A program made the position numbers and the translations under genes. The notes under the pieces are model-generated. The model saw only the letters and a program-made list of their open reading frames with translations, searched no databases and had not been told where the DNA came from. From Calliphora vicina (taxonomy: Eukaryota; Arthropoda; Insecta; Diptera; Calliphoridae), in NCBI RefSeq assembly GCF_958450345.1, contig NC_088780.1, positions 112,046,226-112,110,225 of the forward strand: a stretch of 64,000 nt of DNA, given 5' to 3'. Shown in pieces: positions 11,770 through 24,187 of the stretch; the stretch's first letter is position 1, and every line of letters starts with the position of its first letter.

Positions 11770-11832
11770 TGGATAATCAGACTAAGCGTAGTATAGTACT
11801 TGGACAAGACAACGTCTGTCGGGTCAGCTAGT
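11770..11832 (+). mobile_element. Helitron 3' terminus
   Basis: The sequence ACTTGGACAAGACAACGTC, then TGTCGGGTCAGCTAG|T, is nearly identical to the 3' end of the Helitron at 7693. Only the end is identifiable; the matching 5' end was not found nearby. Confidence 0.6.
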
Positions 11833-11857
11833 ATTGAATAAAAATGTAATATAAACA

Positions 11858-11973
11858 TGTTAACCGGTTTTTTTTAAAAGACAAAAATCAAAACCGGTTT
11901 TTTCAAAAACATACATTTTTGGTTAAACCGAAAACCAGTTTTTTTTAAATTTTCCGGTTTTTTGAACACTCTA
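11858..11973. repeat. Family J terminal fragment
   Basis: A cluster of AACCGGTTTT motifs ending TTTTTTGAACACTCTAG. It resembles the other end of the AACCGGTT-rich element and shows a possible hAT terminus (CTAGAGTGTTC when inverted). Confidence 0.45.
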
Positions 11974-12320
11974 GTTGAAATCTGTCATTACTCCACCTAG
12001 CCTCCATACAAATGTCCTTCCTAAATAAGACTTTACGGCCATAAATGCCTGATTTTTATAGATATCCAGAAAACCTTTCCAACATATAAGATTTATATAC
12101 AAATAAATCACACCGAAAAAATTTGTACGGATTGATTCATATTTGACCATAGCTCCCATATAAGGTCCATTTCCGAAAATTACTTTAACAATCATAAAAC
12201 TCTTAAAAATATTGGTAAATAGAAAAAAATCAACACACATTATATCGGTCCATAATTGATCATAGCTCCCATATAAAGCCCACTTCCAAAACTAATTCAC
12301 CTAAAAAAAACTATTGAAAT
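11974..12320 (-). repeat. Family A repeat, internal fragment
   Basis: Carries, inverted, the GGAGCTATG...ATTATGGACCGAT unit typical of family A twice, and the CCTCCATACAAATGTCCTTC segment. Both outer ends are missing. Confidence 0.65.
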
Positions 12321-13514
12321 GTTAGTACAATCAATATAAATTAACTTGCATTAAGGTCCTTATTCACAGGATTCATTTTTCATTTTCTATTTTTCCATTG
12401 TATATATTTAGTGCATTTTAAATACAACCAAAAAAAAAAATATTGAAGTTTTCCATGAATAATAAGCATGCTATGAGTGGGTTAGTGTAAAATCAAATAT
12501 TTAGCGAGAAATTCCTACTTTCAACTAAAATCACACAAAGGTACTCATATTTACATGTACTTTTCTCTGTAGTACGGATTTAATGCGAAAATAGCCCTAC
12601 CAAAGAAACTGAAAACGAGCCAAACAATTTCTGTTAAAGGTATATATTTACAATGAAAAATTTAAATTTGTTACATCAGCATTTTGACACTTTCTTTTTA
12701 CTATTTTTAATAATATTTTGTTTTACTGAGCAATATAAACTTGTCGTTTATTTAAATTTGCGTGCCTTTGAAAACAGTTGAATGCTATAGTTGCAAACAT
12801 TTGTTGGCACTTGAATATATTAAAAAAAAAAAAAAAGTTTTTATGTTAAACTCTAAGGGAGGTCTTGGGATGAAACGAAAAGTAACTAATTTTTTAATGG
12901 TGGTAAAATTTACACAGTTAGAATTATTTTGAATAACAGATTTATTTTACCTCCTGTGGCCGAATTAATTTAATTGGTGTAGCAAAAATTAAATAAATAA
13001 ATATTTTTGAATACATACATACATATGATTACATTATAATATGATTACTGCCAGTGACTGTGATAACGTACCTGAAAAGAGAAAGAAATGAGACTCTTAG
13101 AAAAAATATTACAAACAATTTTTGTTAAATTGAAGGATATACAAATTTAAAAAAAAAATTCCAGATATTCATACATACAGACATCTAAAATATTTAGCTG
13201 CAGAGATATAAGCGATTTATAATCTTAAATTTGGAAGGACTTGTGAAGGACGCCTATACAAAAATGGACACACTTTTAATATTGGAATAAGTCTTATAGT
13301 ATCTTTAAGAAAATATTAAAAATATTATACTTGCGTGAACATATTTTTTCCAGGGGCTTAGATTTGTATATGAGTTTTTGACTAAAAGTCTAAGAAATTC
13401 ATAATTTCTGCAATGTTCAACTTTCAATTCACCCAGTTTTGGACTTGTGTAATATATTGATTCGGAATTCTTTTCGTGTGTTCGGATAGAAGAATGTCTA
13501 AACAATAGAGTTAA
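12321..13514. other. Unassigned AT-rich stretch
   Basis: No gene or bounded repeat was recognised. It contains homopolymer A runs near 12430 and 12820. The open frame at 13305-13505 (minus) resembles nothing I know. Confidence 0.4.
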
Positions 13515-14225
13515 TTATACCCTACACCACCATAGTGGGGAGGGTATAATGCGTTTGTGCAGATGTGTGTAACGCACAAAAATATTGGTGTAACCTTAAA
13601 GTATACCGATCGACTTAGAATCACTTTCTGAGTCGATTAAACGATGTCCGTCCGTCTGGCTGGCTGTGCATGTAAACCTTGTGCGCAGGGTACAGGTCGC
13701 AATTTTGAAGATATTTCGATAAAATTTGGTACATATTATTTTTTCGGCTCAAAGACTAAGCCTATTGAAACTGGCTGAAATCGGTCCATTATTCCACCTA
13801 GCCCCCATACATATGTCCTTCCGAAATCGGTCATAAATGTTTAATTTATAAATGTATCTCCACAAATTGCGCTCCAAATAAGTTTTATATATACAAAATT
13901 CATGTCACCAAATTTTGTTACGATCGGTCCATAATTAGTCATAGCTCCCATATAGACCCGCTTCGGAAAATCACTTTAACGTGCATAAATCGCTTAAAAA
14001 TGTTGGTATACTCACAAAATTCAACATAGTAAACTTAGACACAAATCACACGACCTAATTTCATGGTGATCGGTCCATAATTGGTCATAGCCCCCATATA
14101 AGGTCCACTTCCGAAAATCACTCAAAAATATAAATTATTGAAATTTTAAAAGAAAAATGTTTTTGCTCTTTTACTTAGTGTAGGGTATTATATGGTCGGG
14201 CTTGACCGAAATCGGAGAGCACATA
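13515..14225 (-). repeat. Family A dispersed repeat, long copy
   Basis: The left edge is ATACCCTACACCACCATAGT and the right edge is ATGGTCGGGCTTGACCG, the inverse of the layout at 17464-18215. Inside are the conserved GTATACCGATCGACTTAGAA core, a GTCCGTCCGTCTGGCTGGC simple repeat (GTCY), and two GACCGAT units. It is non-coding. Confidence 0.85.
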
Positions 14226-14594
14226 ATTATGTAATACTAAAAAAAAGGTTTGTTCGTTAACATGTCGCAATGAAATTTGTTGATACCCTATGTAAAAGTG
14301 GAAACAAATATAGGATTTAAGAAAAGCTAGTCCGGAAATTCCAAAAAAAGAAACATATTCCCCATTCGAAGATTTTAGACGTCTTCTTTATTAATGTTAT
14401 TCCTGTTAAGATTACCTCTCAAACAAATGTAAAATTCACAAGTTACCTAAGAAACAGTTTTTCTAGGAAGCAAAGAGTAATAGCAGTTTTTTTCGCCAAA
14501 AAAAATACACAAATTCAACATTTTCTCAATTTTCAGATTGAAAAACGATTGTTTTTGGACGCGTAAAAAATATTTTTTTGAAACATAAATTGAG
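14226..14594. other. Unassigned spacer
   Basis: Nothing recognised. Confidence 0.35.
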
Positions 14595-14960
14595 GCCAGT
14601 ATAATGAAAAAACTGGGCCAAGGTATGACGAAATTTTGAAATCTAAATGTTAAAATGTGTATAACTCAATAAATGTACGATATAAATTGCACACACCGTT
14701 ATGTTTTTATAGACCAATCAAGGGATTGAATAAATTAAAATCGTTGATTTTCGACAAAACCACAATAAATTCGCAAGCGTTTAAATATATTGCATGTCTG
14801 AGGTGACCTACTTTGAAACCACATAGCGACGCTCCTGAAACTCGAATACTCCTCTTGTGTGCAATTTCATTACAATCCATTACAATAAATATGCAATTTC
14901 ATTGCATATTTATTTCAAAATATTTTGATTCTGTCCCACAGTGCACTGCTGCAGTTTTTA
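14595..14960 (+). repeat. Family F repeat
   Basis: The block TGCATGTCTGAGGTG at 14793, then a GAATACTCCTCT word and CAAAATATTTTGATTCTG, is shared in order with 57560-57700. The two copies are diverged. Boundaries are approximate; no termini are identified. Confidence 0.5.
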
Positions 14961-15196
14961 TTATGAAAAAGAGTGGCGCCTTTGGTGCCATTACAACGAC
15001 TTCTGCAGAAATTTTTTGTTATAGAAAAGATTGGTGGTTTTTATGGGCCTTCTTTTATCATTATCACATTCTGGCAAATTGTAGGTCAGAAAATCATAAT
15101 CTGCAGGGACGTAACACTTACAAATGTCATAGTATCCATGGAAGTTATGACACTTCCATGAGAAGGTGAAGTGTAATTTTGCTAATTAAACCCAAA
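14961..15196. other. Unassigned stretch with a 118-codon open frame
   Basis: A frame at 14813-15169 (+) spans the end of family F and this stretch. Its product has no signal peptide, known motif or family resemblance, and its 5' third is repeat sequence, so I treat it as a chance frame. A 12-bp CCATGGAAGTTATGACACTTCCATG inverted pair lies at 15137-15161. Confidence 0.35.
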
Positions 15197-15556
15197 AGAA
15201 CTTTATTTACAACGTTGGTATCTTTTTTTTGTGGAATATTTTAATCCTTGAAAGGACTTTTCTTGATTTTCTCAAAAATCAAGGAGCTAGAGGGTTAAGA
15301 TTTTCCATAAAATTCAACAACATAACTCTGACAATAAGAATTCTCTCAAACATTAACTTACAACATTATTTTCATTTAGTTTAATGCTCCCTTCGTTTAA
15401 AAACTGAAAACTTTGACCCACTGTAAAAAAAACTGAGATCAGCTGAACTATAAGTTTATTTTACAAAAATGATGTACTCAACATGTCCTTTTAGAATTAT
15501 AGAGTCGCTATGATGTTCCAATCAAAAAGTCTCAATTTGTTGGACAGTGTAAATAA
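15197..15556 (-). repeat. Family G repeat, partial
   Basis: On the minus strand it begins CACTGTCCAACAAATTGAG and aligns with 50233-50600: the words GGGAGCATTA, GAGAATTCTTATTGTCAGAG and CTTAACCCTNTAGCTCCT occur in the same order. This copy has one inverted terminus; the far end is lost. Confidence 0.6.
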
Positions 15557-16235
15557 ACTTATTTATACAATATCAGTAACATTATTTAATGGTATTTACG
15601 ATTATATCGGTAACAAATTGCAGTTATTTTAGCGGTAACGGTAGTTGAGCTAAAATGGCATTTTAGAGATAACGTTAGTCAACCTTGCTCTTGGATTGTG
15701 AAACTTCACATGGTCGTTACTAACATATTCCTTTTTTTAAACAAATGAATGAAGAATGGAAACTTTCAAGGATATTAAAGGATTGACGTTTTTTTTATTC
15801 GATAAATTAAAACAAATTTATCTCTAGAGATGTCAAGCGCAAGTAAATTACATAAGAAATTAAAATTTCACTGCCTTTGTAAAATTTAAAGTCCTTTTCA
15901 AACAAAAATGAACCACGAGATGAAAAACTGAAAATTCATTTTGACTATATGAAGTGTAGTTTCAAACGTTTATGCAATTTATGCATTTTAAGCAAACGTA
16001 TATACTTTGTTGTGCGTTGCTATTTATTTTTTTATTTTATAATTAAAAATACATATTGATATTCTAAATGTTATACGATTTTACTAATATTTTCAGCATT
16101 TGGATAACTAATTTACAGCAATTGGTATCATCGAAAATCCAAAAAGTTTAAATTAATGGCCTAATATACGTGCAGTATTGGTCAAAACATATTTGAAAAT
16201 ATTCGAGGTATAACTTCTTTCCAATTCCATAGAAT
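15557..16235. other. Unassigned AT-rich stretch
   Basis: No gene or repeat boundary was recognised. Confidence 0.35.
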
Positions 16236-16711
16236 GCACATAGGGGCAGCTACATATATGGTGACTTGTGGCGATAAATGCAAAATGCGTTTTACAAAAC
16301 AAATGATATGTCATTGGAAAGAGGACACTTTTCTACATATATGTAGTTTGTTCAGAACATTTTTTTTTCAAAGCTTTGGTTTAAGAGTAGCAGCAGGCCA
16401 AACGTAATAAAAAAAATACTACATTTAATATCTATTAAAAATGGAATATTAAGGTGTATATTTGATTATTAAAATATCCTATTCATTATTGAATAAAATA
16501 GTTTTTTAGTATTAATAATATTGATATATGTTGTTGGGAACTGATTTGTGGTCTTTTTTTAAAGAAATTATTAAATTTTTAAAATTTTAGGCCTTTATTC
16601 AAAAACTTTTATCAAACGTCTTAAGTACAAATTTTGTATGAAAATTTGTTTCTTCTATATCGGCAAAATTTGAAAAACGTAACTTTCTTCTCATAAATTC
16701 AGATTCTGTAA

Positions 16712-16864
16712 TAACACGACTTCGAAAAAGTCCAAAAAAAATTTAAACGAGCTTCCACAGGAGGCACCGGAATTTTTCGTGCCAACCTGCGATACATCAA
16801 TTTCAGATGAAAGCGATATAGACGATAATAGTGATGAATATGATGCTTTTATATTAGATTAATT
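16712..16864 (+). pseudogene. Acidic C-terminal coding fragment, possible transposase tail
   Basis: One frame is open across about 50 codons and ends with a stop: a lysine-rich start (TTSKKSKKNLNELP), PEFFVPTCDTS, then an aspartate/glutamate-rich tail ISDESDIDDNSDEYD. It lacks a start codon and upstream sequence. It lies directly before AACCGGTT-rich terminal sequence, so the tail of a hAT-type transposase is plausible. No catalytic motif is present to prove it. Confidence 0.35.
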
Positions 16865-16927
16865 GTAGTATTTTATGTATATATTTTTAATTTTTTGTAT
16901 TACTTTTTATTCTTAAAATCACATATA

Positions 16928-17240
16928 ATTAGTGTTTATAAACCGGATAACCGGTTAACCGTAAAACCGGGTTTTCTTCAAGAATTTAAAATGTTGATTT
17001 TCGGTTAACCGGTTTATATCACTCGGTTAACCGGTTTTTAAAATTTTGGACTAAAATCAATAAATCTCATGTATTGGTGCATTTTTTATATTCATTTTTA
17101 TTTTATCAATCATTTCGTTAGATTAGTGAACAAAGTTCCTTTTCATAAATAAACAGTCTAAAATCCATAATTTAATAATTTAATTAAAAAAATTGTGATT
17201 TACATATTTTGGTTGAAATTTAATGAAGAAACCAATAACA
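16928..17240 (+). repeat. Family J terminus, second copy
   Basis: Begins GTGTTTATAAACCGGATAAC and contains repeated CGGTTAACCGG motifs followed by TTTTAAAATTTTGGACTAAA. It aligns with the minus strand of 11480-10700 through AATTTAATTAAAAAAATTGTG. Confidence 0.65.
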
Positions 17241-17463
17241 CTATGCACGAAATTGACACTTTTTTTCTGTCAAGAGGGGCACCCAGTAGCTTAAACTAAT
17301 TCGGGTACGCTGAATTCAGTGGTGCTAACCATTTTTTTAGGTTAGCTCGTATTTTCGAGATATACCGTTATTTCGAAACCCAGTGGTTGATTTATCGCCC
17401 TTTTAATATATCTTTGCCCCTATGTGGAATATAATGATTTTAGAAACAACAAATGCACTATAA

Positions 17464-18215
17464 ACAAGTAAGAAAGTATGGTCGGTCAAGCCCGACCATA
17501 AAATACCCTACTCTAAGTAAAAGAGCAAAAAAAATGTTTCTTTTAAAATTTCAATAATTTATATTTTTGAGTGATTTTTGGAAGTGGGCCTTATATGGGG
17601 GATATGACTAATTATGGACCGATCACCATGAAATTAGGTCGTGTGATTTATGTCTATATTAAAGTTAACTATGTTGAATTTTGTGTGTTTACCAACATTT
17701 TTAAGCGATTTATGCACGTTAAAGTGATTTTCGGAAGCGGGTCTATATGGGAGCTATGACTAATTATGGACCGATCGTAACAAAATTTGGTGACATGAAT
17801 TTTGTGTATATAAAACTTATTTGGAGCGGAATTTGTGTAGATACATATATAAATTAAACATTTATGACCGATAAAGTCCAATTTCGGGAGGACATTTGTA
17901 TGGGGGCTAGGTGAAATAATGGACCGATTTCAGCAAGTTTCAATAGGCTTGGTCCTTGGGCCGAAAAAATAATATGTACCAAATTTGATCGAAATATCTT
18001 CAAAATTGCGACCTGTACTCTGCGCACAAAGTTTACATGGACAGCCAGCCAGCCGACCAGACGGACGGACGGACGGACATCGCTTAATCGACTCAGAAAG
18101 TGATTCTAAGTCGATCGGTATACTTTAAGGTGGGTGTTAGACTAATATTTTTGGGCGTTACAAACATCTGCACAAACGCATAATACCCTCCCCACTATGG
18201 AGGTGTAGGGTATAA
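17464..18215 (+). repeat. Family A dispersed repeat, long copy
   Basis: The left edge is ACAAGTAAGAAAGTATGGTC with a GGTCGGTCAAGCCCGACC hairpin; the right edge is CCCCACTATGGAGGTGTAGG. The interior has two related units beginning GATTTT(T/C)GGAAG about 157 bp apart, then a GGACAGCCAGCCAGCCGACC / GACGGACGGACGGACG simple repeat and a CTAAGTCGATCGGTATACTT core. Open frames on both strands are by-products of the repeat. Confidence 0.85.
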
Positions 18216-20519
18216 AAAATAAATACATACTCAGTATTATTAACAGTACTATTTAATACTGTTAAAAACAATTTAATAAAATGTAAAAGAAAATAAAAAA
18301 AATCATATGACAAAACAAATTTGTGTAACTTTTATAATTTTTCGTATGTATTTTTTGTTTTCCCTATAGAAATAGTATAGAAGCAAGTTTGGTTCAATAT
18401 GTTTTGACCTACACTATATGGATGTGTTCTATCACAAAAGATTCAAACTATTTATAACAACTATTCTAAGAAACTAAGTAACCACAATCAACAAACTCCA
18501 ATACACAATTACATTACAGTTTGCAATGTCATGGCTCATATGAAATAACAGCTAATTATTATGGTAGAAATTGAAATACTTAACCAAGTTAATATAGTCA
18601 CAATTTTACATGCAGTCGTATTTATGTACATACATACATATGTATATACAGTAGTAAATTTATATTAAAACCCCCGGAACATGAAACAATTTGTACGTAG
18701 AATAAATAATCCGTACTGTATAGAATACTTAGAATTCAAGGAAAACAAAAGCAACTCAATAATAAACTTGTATTTAAACAAATACTCGTAATTGTACAAT
18801 GTACATACACGCACTTCGTCCTACGTACTACAATGTGTCCACTGGACAATGTCATTGCATGCCACATTTTGACAATGTTTCCTGACTTTAGGAAGTATTT
18901 TGACTTTTTCAGCTACAAATGTGTATTGGATTTAGTATTTAGTTTGTAAAATTTAGAGCTGGATATTCGCATCGTATAATATTGGATCTATTACAAATTG
19001 AAAGTAAGCTTAATCTTAAACAAAATAACTTACGTACTTTTTTCTTTCACGCACAAAACTTCTACGCAAAAATTTTTGAGAATCTGAGTGCACTTTGTGA
19101 GGTATTAAGAGCTATTTAAAACATATATAAAAAGAAAAAATAAAAAATGTAAATAGATTACTGAAAATCTCTGGGGACAAATGTGTCCCAATATGCATTA
19201 AGGGCCGACTATCCCTGAACTGAGAAATTAGTATCAGGAGGTAATAAATACATTTTCAAACTGAAATAAAACATTGATTTTAATTAGACAAACATATTTT
19301 ATTGCTTATTTTAAGGATTAAAGAGTTACAAAACAATTTCTGTTTGATATGAAGAATAAATGCACATTGCATATTGCACTCTTAGCACATTTCAGACATC
19401 GTTTACGTGAAGTTTTTTTTTTTTGTTATGGATGTTGATGGTAAGGCGTACTAAAACTTGTCTAAATTTAAGATAAGTTAATAATTGCGACTATTGTTAC
19501 AGAAATGTAAATTTCTTCTTAGTTCCTCAAACCGTGAAAGAGGCATAACAGAAGCTATACATGGCACCCCCATATCTGGTTCAGTGGACCAGTAGCTTCG
19601 GAATATTCTAGTAGTTTTATAGGCCTAAATATATAAAAAAATTTATATAAATATCATAAAACATTGAAGGGAAAATTTCCACAGTCTCGACCTTTCATGC
19701 ATATTCGGTGTCCCTTACAAGAAATCTCGTATTGCGGATAGTTCAAAATCTTCTTTTTAGCAAAAATCAATTTAATCACAATCTTTACTTACCATCACAA
19801 TCTTTACTTACCATTCTAACAAAATCAATCGAAAAACTGCTTTGAAACTGCACTAATGTATTACTAATCACTTTTTAATATTATAAAAAAAACTTCGAAA
19901 TTAGCAAAAATAAAGTTTAATTATTTGTTTTACTTTTCCTGATCAGAGGTACCAAACATCAGAGAAAATTAAGTTTTGTTTATAAATAGTTGGTTTGTAT
20001 TGAGATTGAAATAAAAAAAGAATTTTAATTTTAAGATATCCAATGTTAAACATTTGGGACACCGGTCAAATGGATAAGAAATACTAAGTACTATTAAAAA
20101 TATACAAAACCCGTAGTTATTTAAGATTTTTTAAATGTAAATATAAACAGTTGGGTTCAATAAGTTGATTGTTCGAACAATCGAATAATCGACTTATAGA
20201 ACCCTACTGTTTATGTTCACATTTGTTCAGTTTATGTTTTTAAAAACTCCCCCGGCCATTAACGTGTCTCAGGCCACTACAACAAGAAATGTAGGAACAA
20301 AATTATCATAATTTGAGAAATATTAAAATAAAAGCTAATTTTTATTAAAAATTTACTTGTATATTAGTTTTTGTATGACCATTTTCACTCCATTTTCAAA
20401 TTTTTAAAAATTTTGTTAAACAAATTTCAGGATTTTTTGATCATCTCCTTTGGGATTTATTGAAAATATAATAGGGAATAAAAATATGAAAATATCTCCC
20501 GCGATTTTCGAGAAAAACC
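18216..20519. other. Unassigned AT-rich stretch
   Basis: No gene or bounded element was recognised. Features seen: a short TACATACATACATATGTATA run near 18625-18650, a GGGGACAAATGTGTCCC palindrome at 19173-19189, and a 20-bp duplication of TCACAATCTTTACTTACCA at 19776 and 19796. A palindromic TTCGAACAATCGAATAATCGA cluster lies near 20172-20192, similar to 37732-37800. Confidence 0.4.
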
Positions 20520-20539
20520 CAATTAACACATACGTGTAC

Positions 20540-21450
20540 GTATGACATTCGGTGTCAAGAGTGTATCAACCCCGTATGTGTACAAATTGTACACGAACGG
20601 TGTCAATTTGACAACGAATAAATGACACCATTCCGTTACAGAATTGATACCAACCATTGTCGATTTGACACCAGACCGTTGTCAATTTGATACCGCACCG
20701 TTGTCAATTTGACACCATACGTTGTCGATTTGATACCGTTCGTGTACGATTTGGTAATTAAAATAAATAATAATTTCTTTATTTTTTACATTTATTTTTA
20801 AATACAATAAGAATAAATACTTAAATATAAAATATGTACCACATATAAAAGATTCCATGTTTAAATGTGGCAAAACATTGGTGTCAATTGTCGGAATTCC
20901 TGTATGTGAAATTTCAAATAGCGTCCCTAATGATAGCACTGCTTACCTTATGTCCTCTTTCTAAAAAAATAAAACAAATATTATATTCTACATCGCTATT
21001 AATTATATATACATATAGCTCTACTTACATCTTAAATGAACAAAAACTGGAGGCATATTTATTATTTCCAGGAATTTTTGGAGTTGTGTGTCGTCACAGC
21101 ATTTGGTGATATTCTCACTGCCTGGATCTTCATCTGCATCAACACAAATTCCCTATTAAACACAGTTACGCTTTCTTTTATATTTTGGTTTTTAAACCAT
21201 TTATTTACTTTACTTTTATCATTATATTTATTGAAACTTTTTAATGTAAATAAAATTAAAACTCTGTTATAAAAACAAAGCAGAGCAACTCACATTGAAA
21301 TGCGCCGGCAAATAATTTAAACACATTGCGTTGTCGAATCGTAACCGTTTGTTTACAAATGGTAAACGTACGGTGTCAAAAAAACTGACACCGTATTGTG
21401 TTAACATGACACCAGCCGTTGTCGATTTTGCAACGTCGCTTTTCCCTCAG
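20540..21450. repeat. Family K: two facing arrays of short GTGTCAA/TTGACAC repeats
   Basis: Between 20545 and 20757 the words GTTGTCAATTTGACACC, GTTGTCGATTTGACACC and close variants recur at least six times, interspersed with GTGTACGA. A second cluster at 21330-21440 holds ACGGTGTCA, TGACACCGT and GTTGTCGATTTTG. The clusters flank an AT-rich core without genes. This layout could be the two ends of a DNA element with subterminal transposase sites. The flanking word CCCAATT at 20519 and 21477 might be a duplication, but I see no inverted termini. Confidence 0.5.
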
Positions 21451-22026
21451 TGTTGGCCATATTTTGGTGAATGAGCCCAATTTCCTTACTGTTATGAATC
21501 TTTAGTAAAACTAATTCCAGTCCAGGTAATTATAAATATATTCTGAAAGTTTTACAAAAATCGGAAAAAAGCTAACCCTTAAATCGTAAATAAACACAAG
21601 ATAGCTAAATGACTTAAGAAAAATATAACATGAAAAATATAAAATTATAAGTCAAAATAATAAAGGTACACACAAAAAAATCCATAGGTTATATTTCCTA
21701 AGAATAGAGTATAAATTTAACTAATCACAAGGGTAGAATGGCATTTACAAAGTTTCTTAGTTAATATAACTAAAATTTTAGATAATTTCATACATACCCT
21801 TTTGCACCAAAAATATTTTCAATTGACAATAAAATAAACAAAAACAACATCGAAAAAGATACAAAACATAAAATAACTAATTCCAATAGTTATATTAATA
21901 TAGTTTTTAGGTAAAGTGTATTGTTTGAATTACTGGCATAGATAATAAAACTTAGTTTTTAGTTTTCATATAAAAAGAAATTAACTATTTAAGCTTAGTT
22001 AATATAGCCTCGATTATTTTTTTGTG
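21451..22026. other. Unassigned AT-rich stretch
   Basis: Nothing recognised. Confidence 0.35.
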
Positions 22027-22264
22027 TGTATGAACAAAATTTGCGAATCTCAATTTTAGAATATTTTTACATGTACCTCAGAATTACCTCCGTTTTATAC
22101 CACGTTTCGATATTTTGGACAACAATGTATCGAAAGGACTTAATTTTTTTTAATGGAACATAAAACCAAATTATTTTTCAGATACTCTTATTTTTGCAAA
22201 TCTATTCTACTCTATAGGCGTTCAAATGTCACGTACGATGACATGGAATTGCCCATATACATTT
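22027..22264 (+). repeat. Family L repeat, partial copy
   Basis: Aligns inverted with 43478-43740: TTTTGGACAACAATGT, TTTCAGATACTCTTATTTTT, then AAATGTCACGTACGATGACA and GGAATTGCCCATAT. The copy ends at the inverted terminus of the family. Confidence 0.7.
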
Positions 22265-24187
22265 CTTTTGCTCGCGTTTTAGTGCAGGGTTTCCAAAAGG
22301 CGTCGTTGCCGACTATGACTAACATTATTGCTTGTTCATACATATTTTGTTTAGTCAGCTTCCATTGAAGTCACACTATAGAATATTATTATAAGTTTTG
22401 ACAATAAATATAATTATTTTCGTGTGTATGTAGTTTATTTTTGGGTTTTCATGACGATTATGACCAACATGAATATGAAAATTATTACCAAAAGAAATAT
22501 GTGGTGAAACAAAAAGCGACATGATCATAAAAACCATTGACACGGTCAAAGCACTTTTACTTTAATTAAATGTTTCAATTTCGTTTGCTTTTTGAGGCAA
22601 AACCACGTTAACAGACACTTAAACTTTAACTTAGAATTGAGAAATTACAGTGTTATGTTTAACCTTTTAAATACGTGAGCAAGTAATTAAATGAATTTTT
22701 TAGTGTATACAAAAAATTCTTCTAACCACATAACTCAAGAGAGCTTTTATCAAAAGAAAAATGTATGAAAAATTTCATGATATTATTTGCAATGACATTA
22801 GATATTTTCAATAAAAATAGCAAAACCTATTCGAAAAATATCAACTATTTTGGAAGTTGTCTCATTTCATCCCCGTAAGTCCTTTCCTCGAGGCCCTATT
22901 GTACCAACAACAGACGGACATAACTGGATTGCCTTAGAATTTGTATAATTCATTTAATCGAAGAATCATTATTCGAATGAATACTTTTGTATTTTTTTCT
23001 GTGCCGGTGGAATTCATGTTATGTTAAGCGACTTGTTTTCCCTGGCTGATTCTCCTTACGCCATCTGAGGGTTAATTTCAAATATTAATTTTACGTCTTA
23101 TTTTTGGCCCCTAAAATGTTCAATTGTTGTTTGTTGGCCTATTGTTTTTTTTAATGTCTTGTCATAAATTTCTTTTATGTCTATTGTATTTCAGGCCTTT
23201 GGGTATAGTTTTCCTCGGCAAACAACCGAAAATAGTTGTGTGCAACAATAATAACTGCAAAACCAACAATAATACGAAATTGCGTGTCAAGTTGTACGAA
23301 AATTGTATAATTTTGAACTTTTCTCCGGCTCTAAACTCAACAGCAACAAAAGCAAACCTAGCAGATGATGATGATGCTCAACTTCTTACTGAGTTTTTAT
23401 ACTAGACTACCCATCTTTGGCACATTAATAACTTTGTGTGTCCATGATTGTGTGTGGAAATTACAAATTTCACTTAATATTTGAGGTTTTTTTTTGGCAT
23501 ATAATTTCACTTTCTTTACACAAATAACAATGTAATTTTCTTTCACTTTTTCTCAACTAAGTATGGGAAGGTGAATCCAAAAAAACCATAAGAAAAAAAC
23601 ATATTTTTGCACACCACCGCCACCACAAGCGGCTGAAAAAAAAACAAAAAATAACTGAAATTGTAAAAAACAAAAGAATTATGAATTCTTGGTCACACTA
23701 AATCACTTGCGTTTAATAAATGGCAGTGAATAGAAGACGAAAACAAATTTCATAAATAAGATTTGTAGCTGGCTTTTAATGAAAAATTGCAAATATCTGC
23801 TTTAAGAATGTATTTCTATCTTTTTTATTTGTATTTACCACAAACGCATTACACGAGCATGAACTAATCAAAACATGTAGATTAGATTCAATCATTTGCT
23901 GTTAAATTTGCTGAATATTTTAAAATTTAAATAAAAATAGGTTTTTTATTTTAACTTCAAAGTCATTGAGTGCATTGACTTTTATCTTGATTTTGAACAC
24001 TAAATAATGTTTGTGTTTTCCAGAGATCCGTTTTGTTATTGTGTTTCCATAAAACACGTTTTATGTAAAGCCCTTTTTTGAAAAAAAAAAAAAAAATACA
24101 AAATCAGTGAAAAAATAATAAATAAAATACACTTCAAAAAACAATTTCAATTGAAATAACTGCTATTTTTTCTTGAAAATTTTCATA
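22265..24187. other. Unassigned AT-rich stretch
   Basis: No gene was recognised. A diverged family C word (CAGACGGACATAACTGGAT with TTAGAATTT) lies at 22911-22945. The region 23575-23650 is rich in A with CACCGCCACCACAAG. Open frames such as 23124-23405 look like chance frames. Confidence 0.35.

Larger units (their letters stand above)
16236..17427. mobile_element. Putative DNA transposon with CACATAGGGGCA ends
   Basis: CACATAGGGGCA at 16237-16248 is inverted at 17415-17426, and a GGCGATAAAT word lies about 20-40 bases inside both ends. Between them lie a short acidic coding tail (16712-16864) and a family J terminus (16928-17240). No target duplication is clear, so the boundaries could be coincidental. 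Confidence 0.45.

Noticed and set aside
14813..15169. 118-codon open frame as a possible small gene
   Set aside because: Its first third lies in a repeat shared with 57560-57700, and the product shows no motif, signal peptide or splice context.
17571..17881. Overlapping open frames on both strands (also at 62927-63237) as conserved genes
   Set aside because: They are the two internal units of family A; conservation reflects repeat copies.
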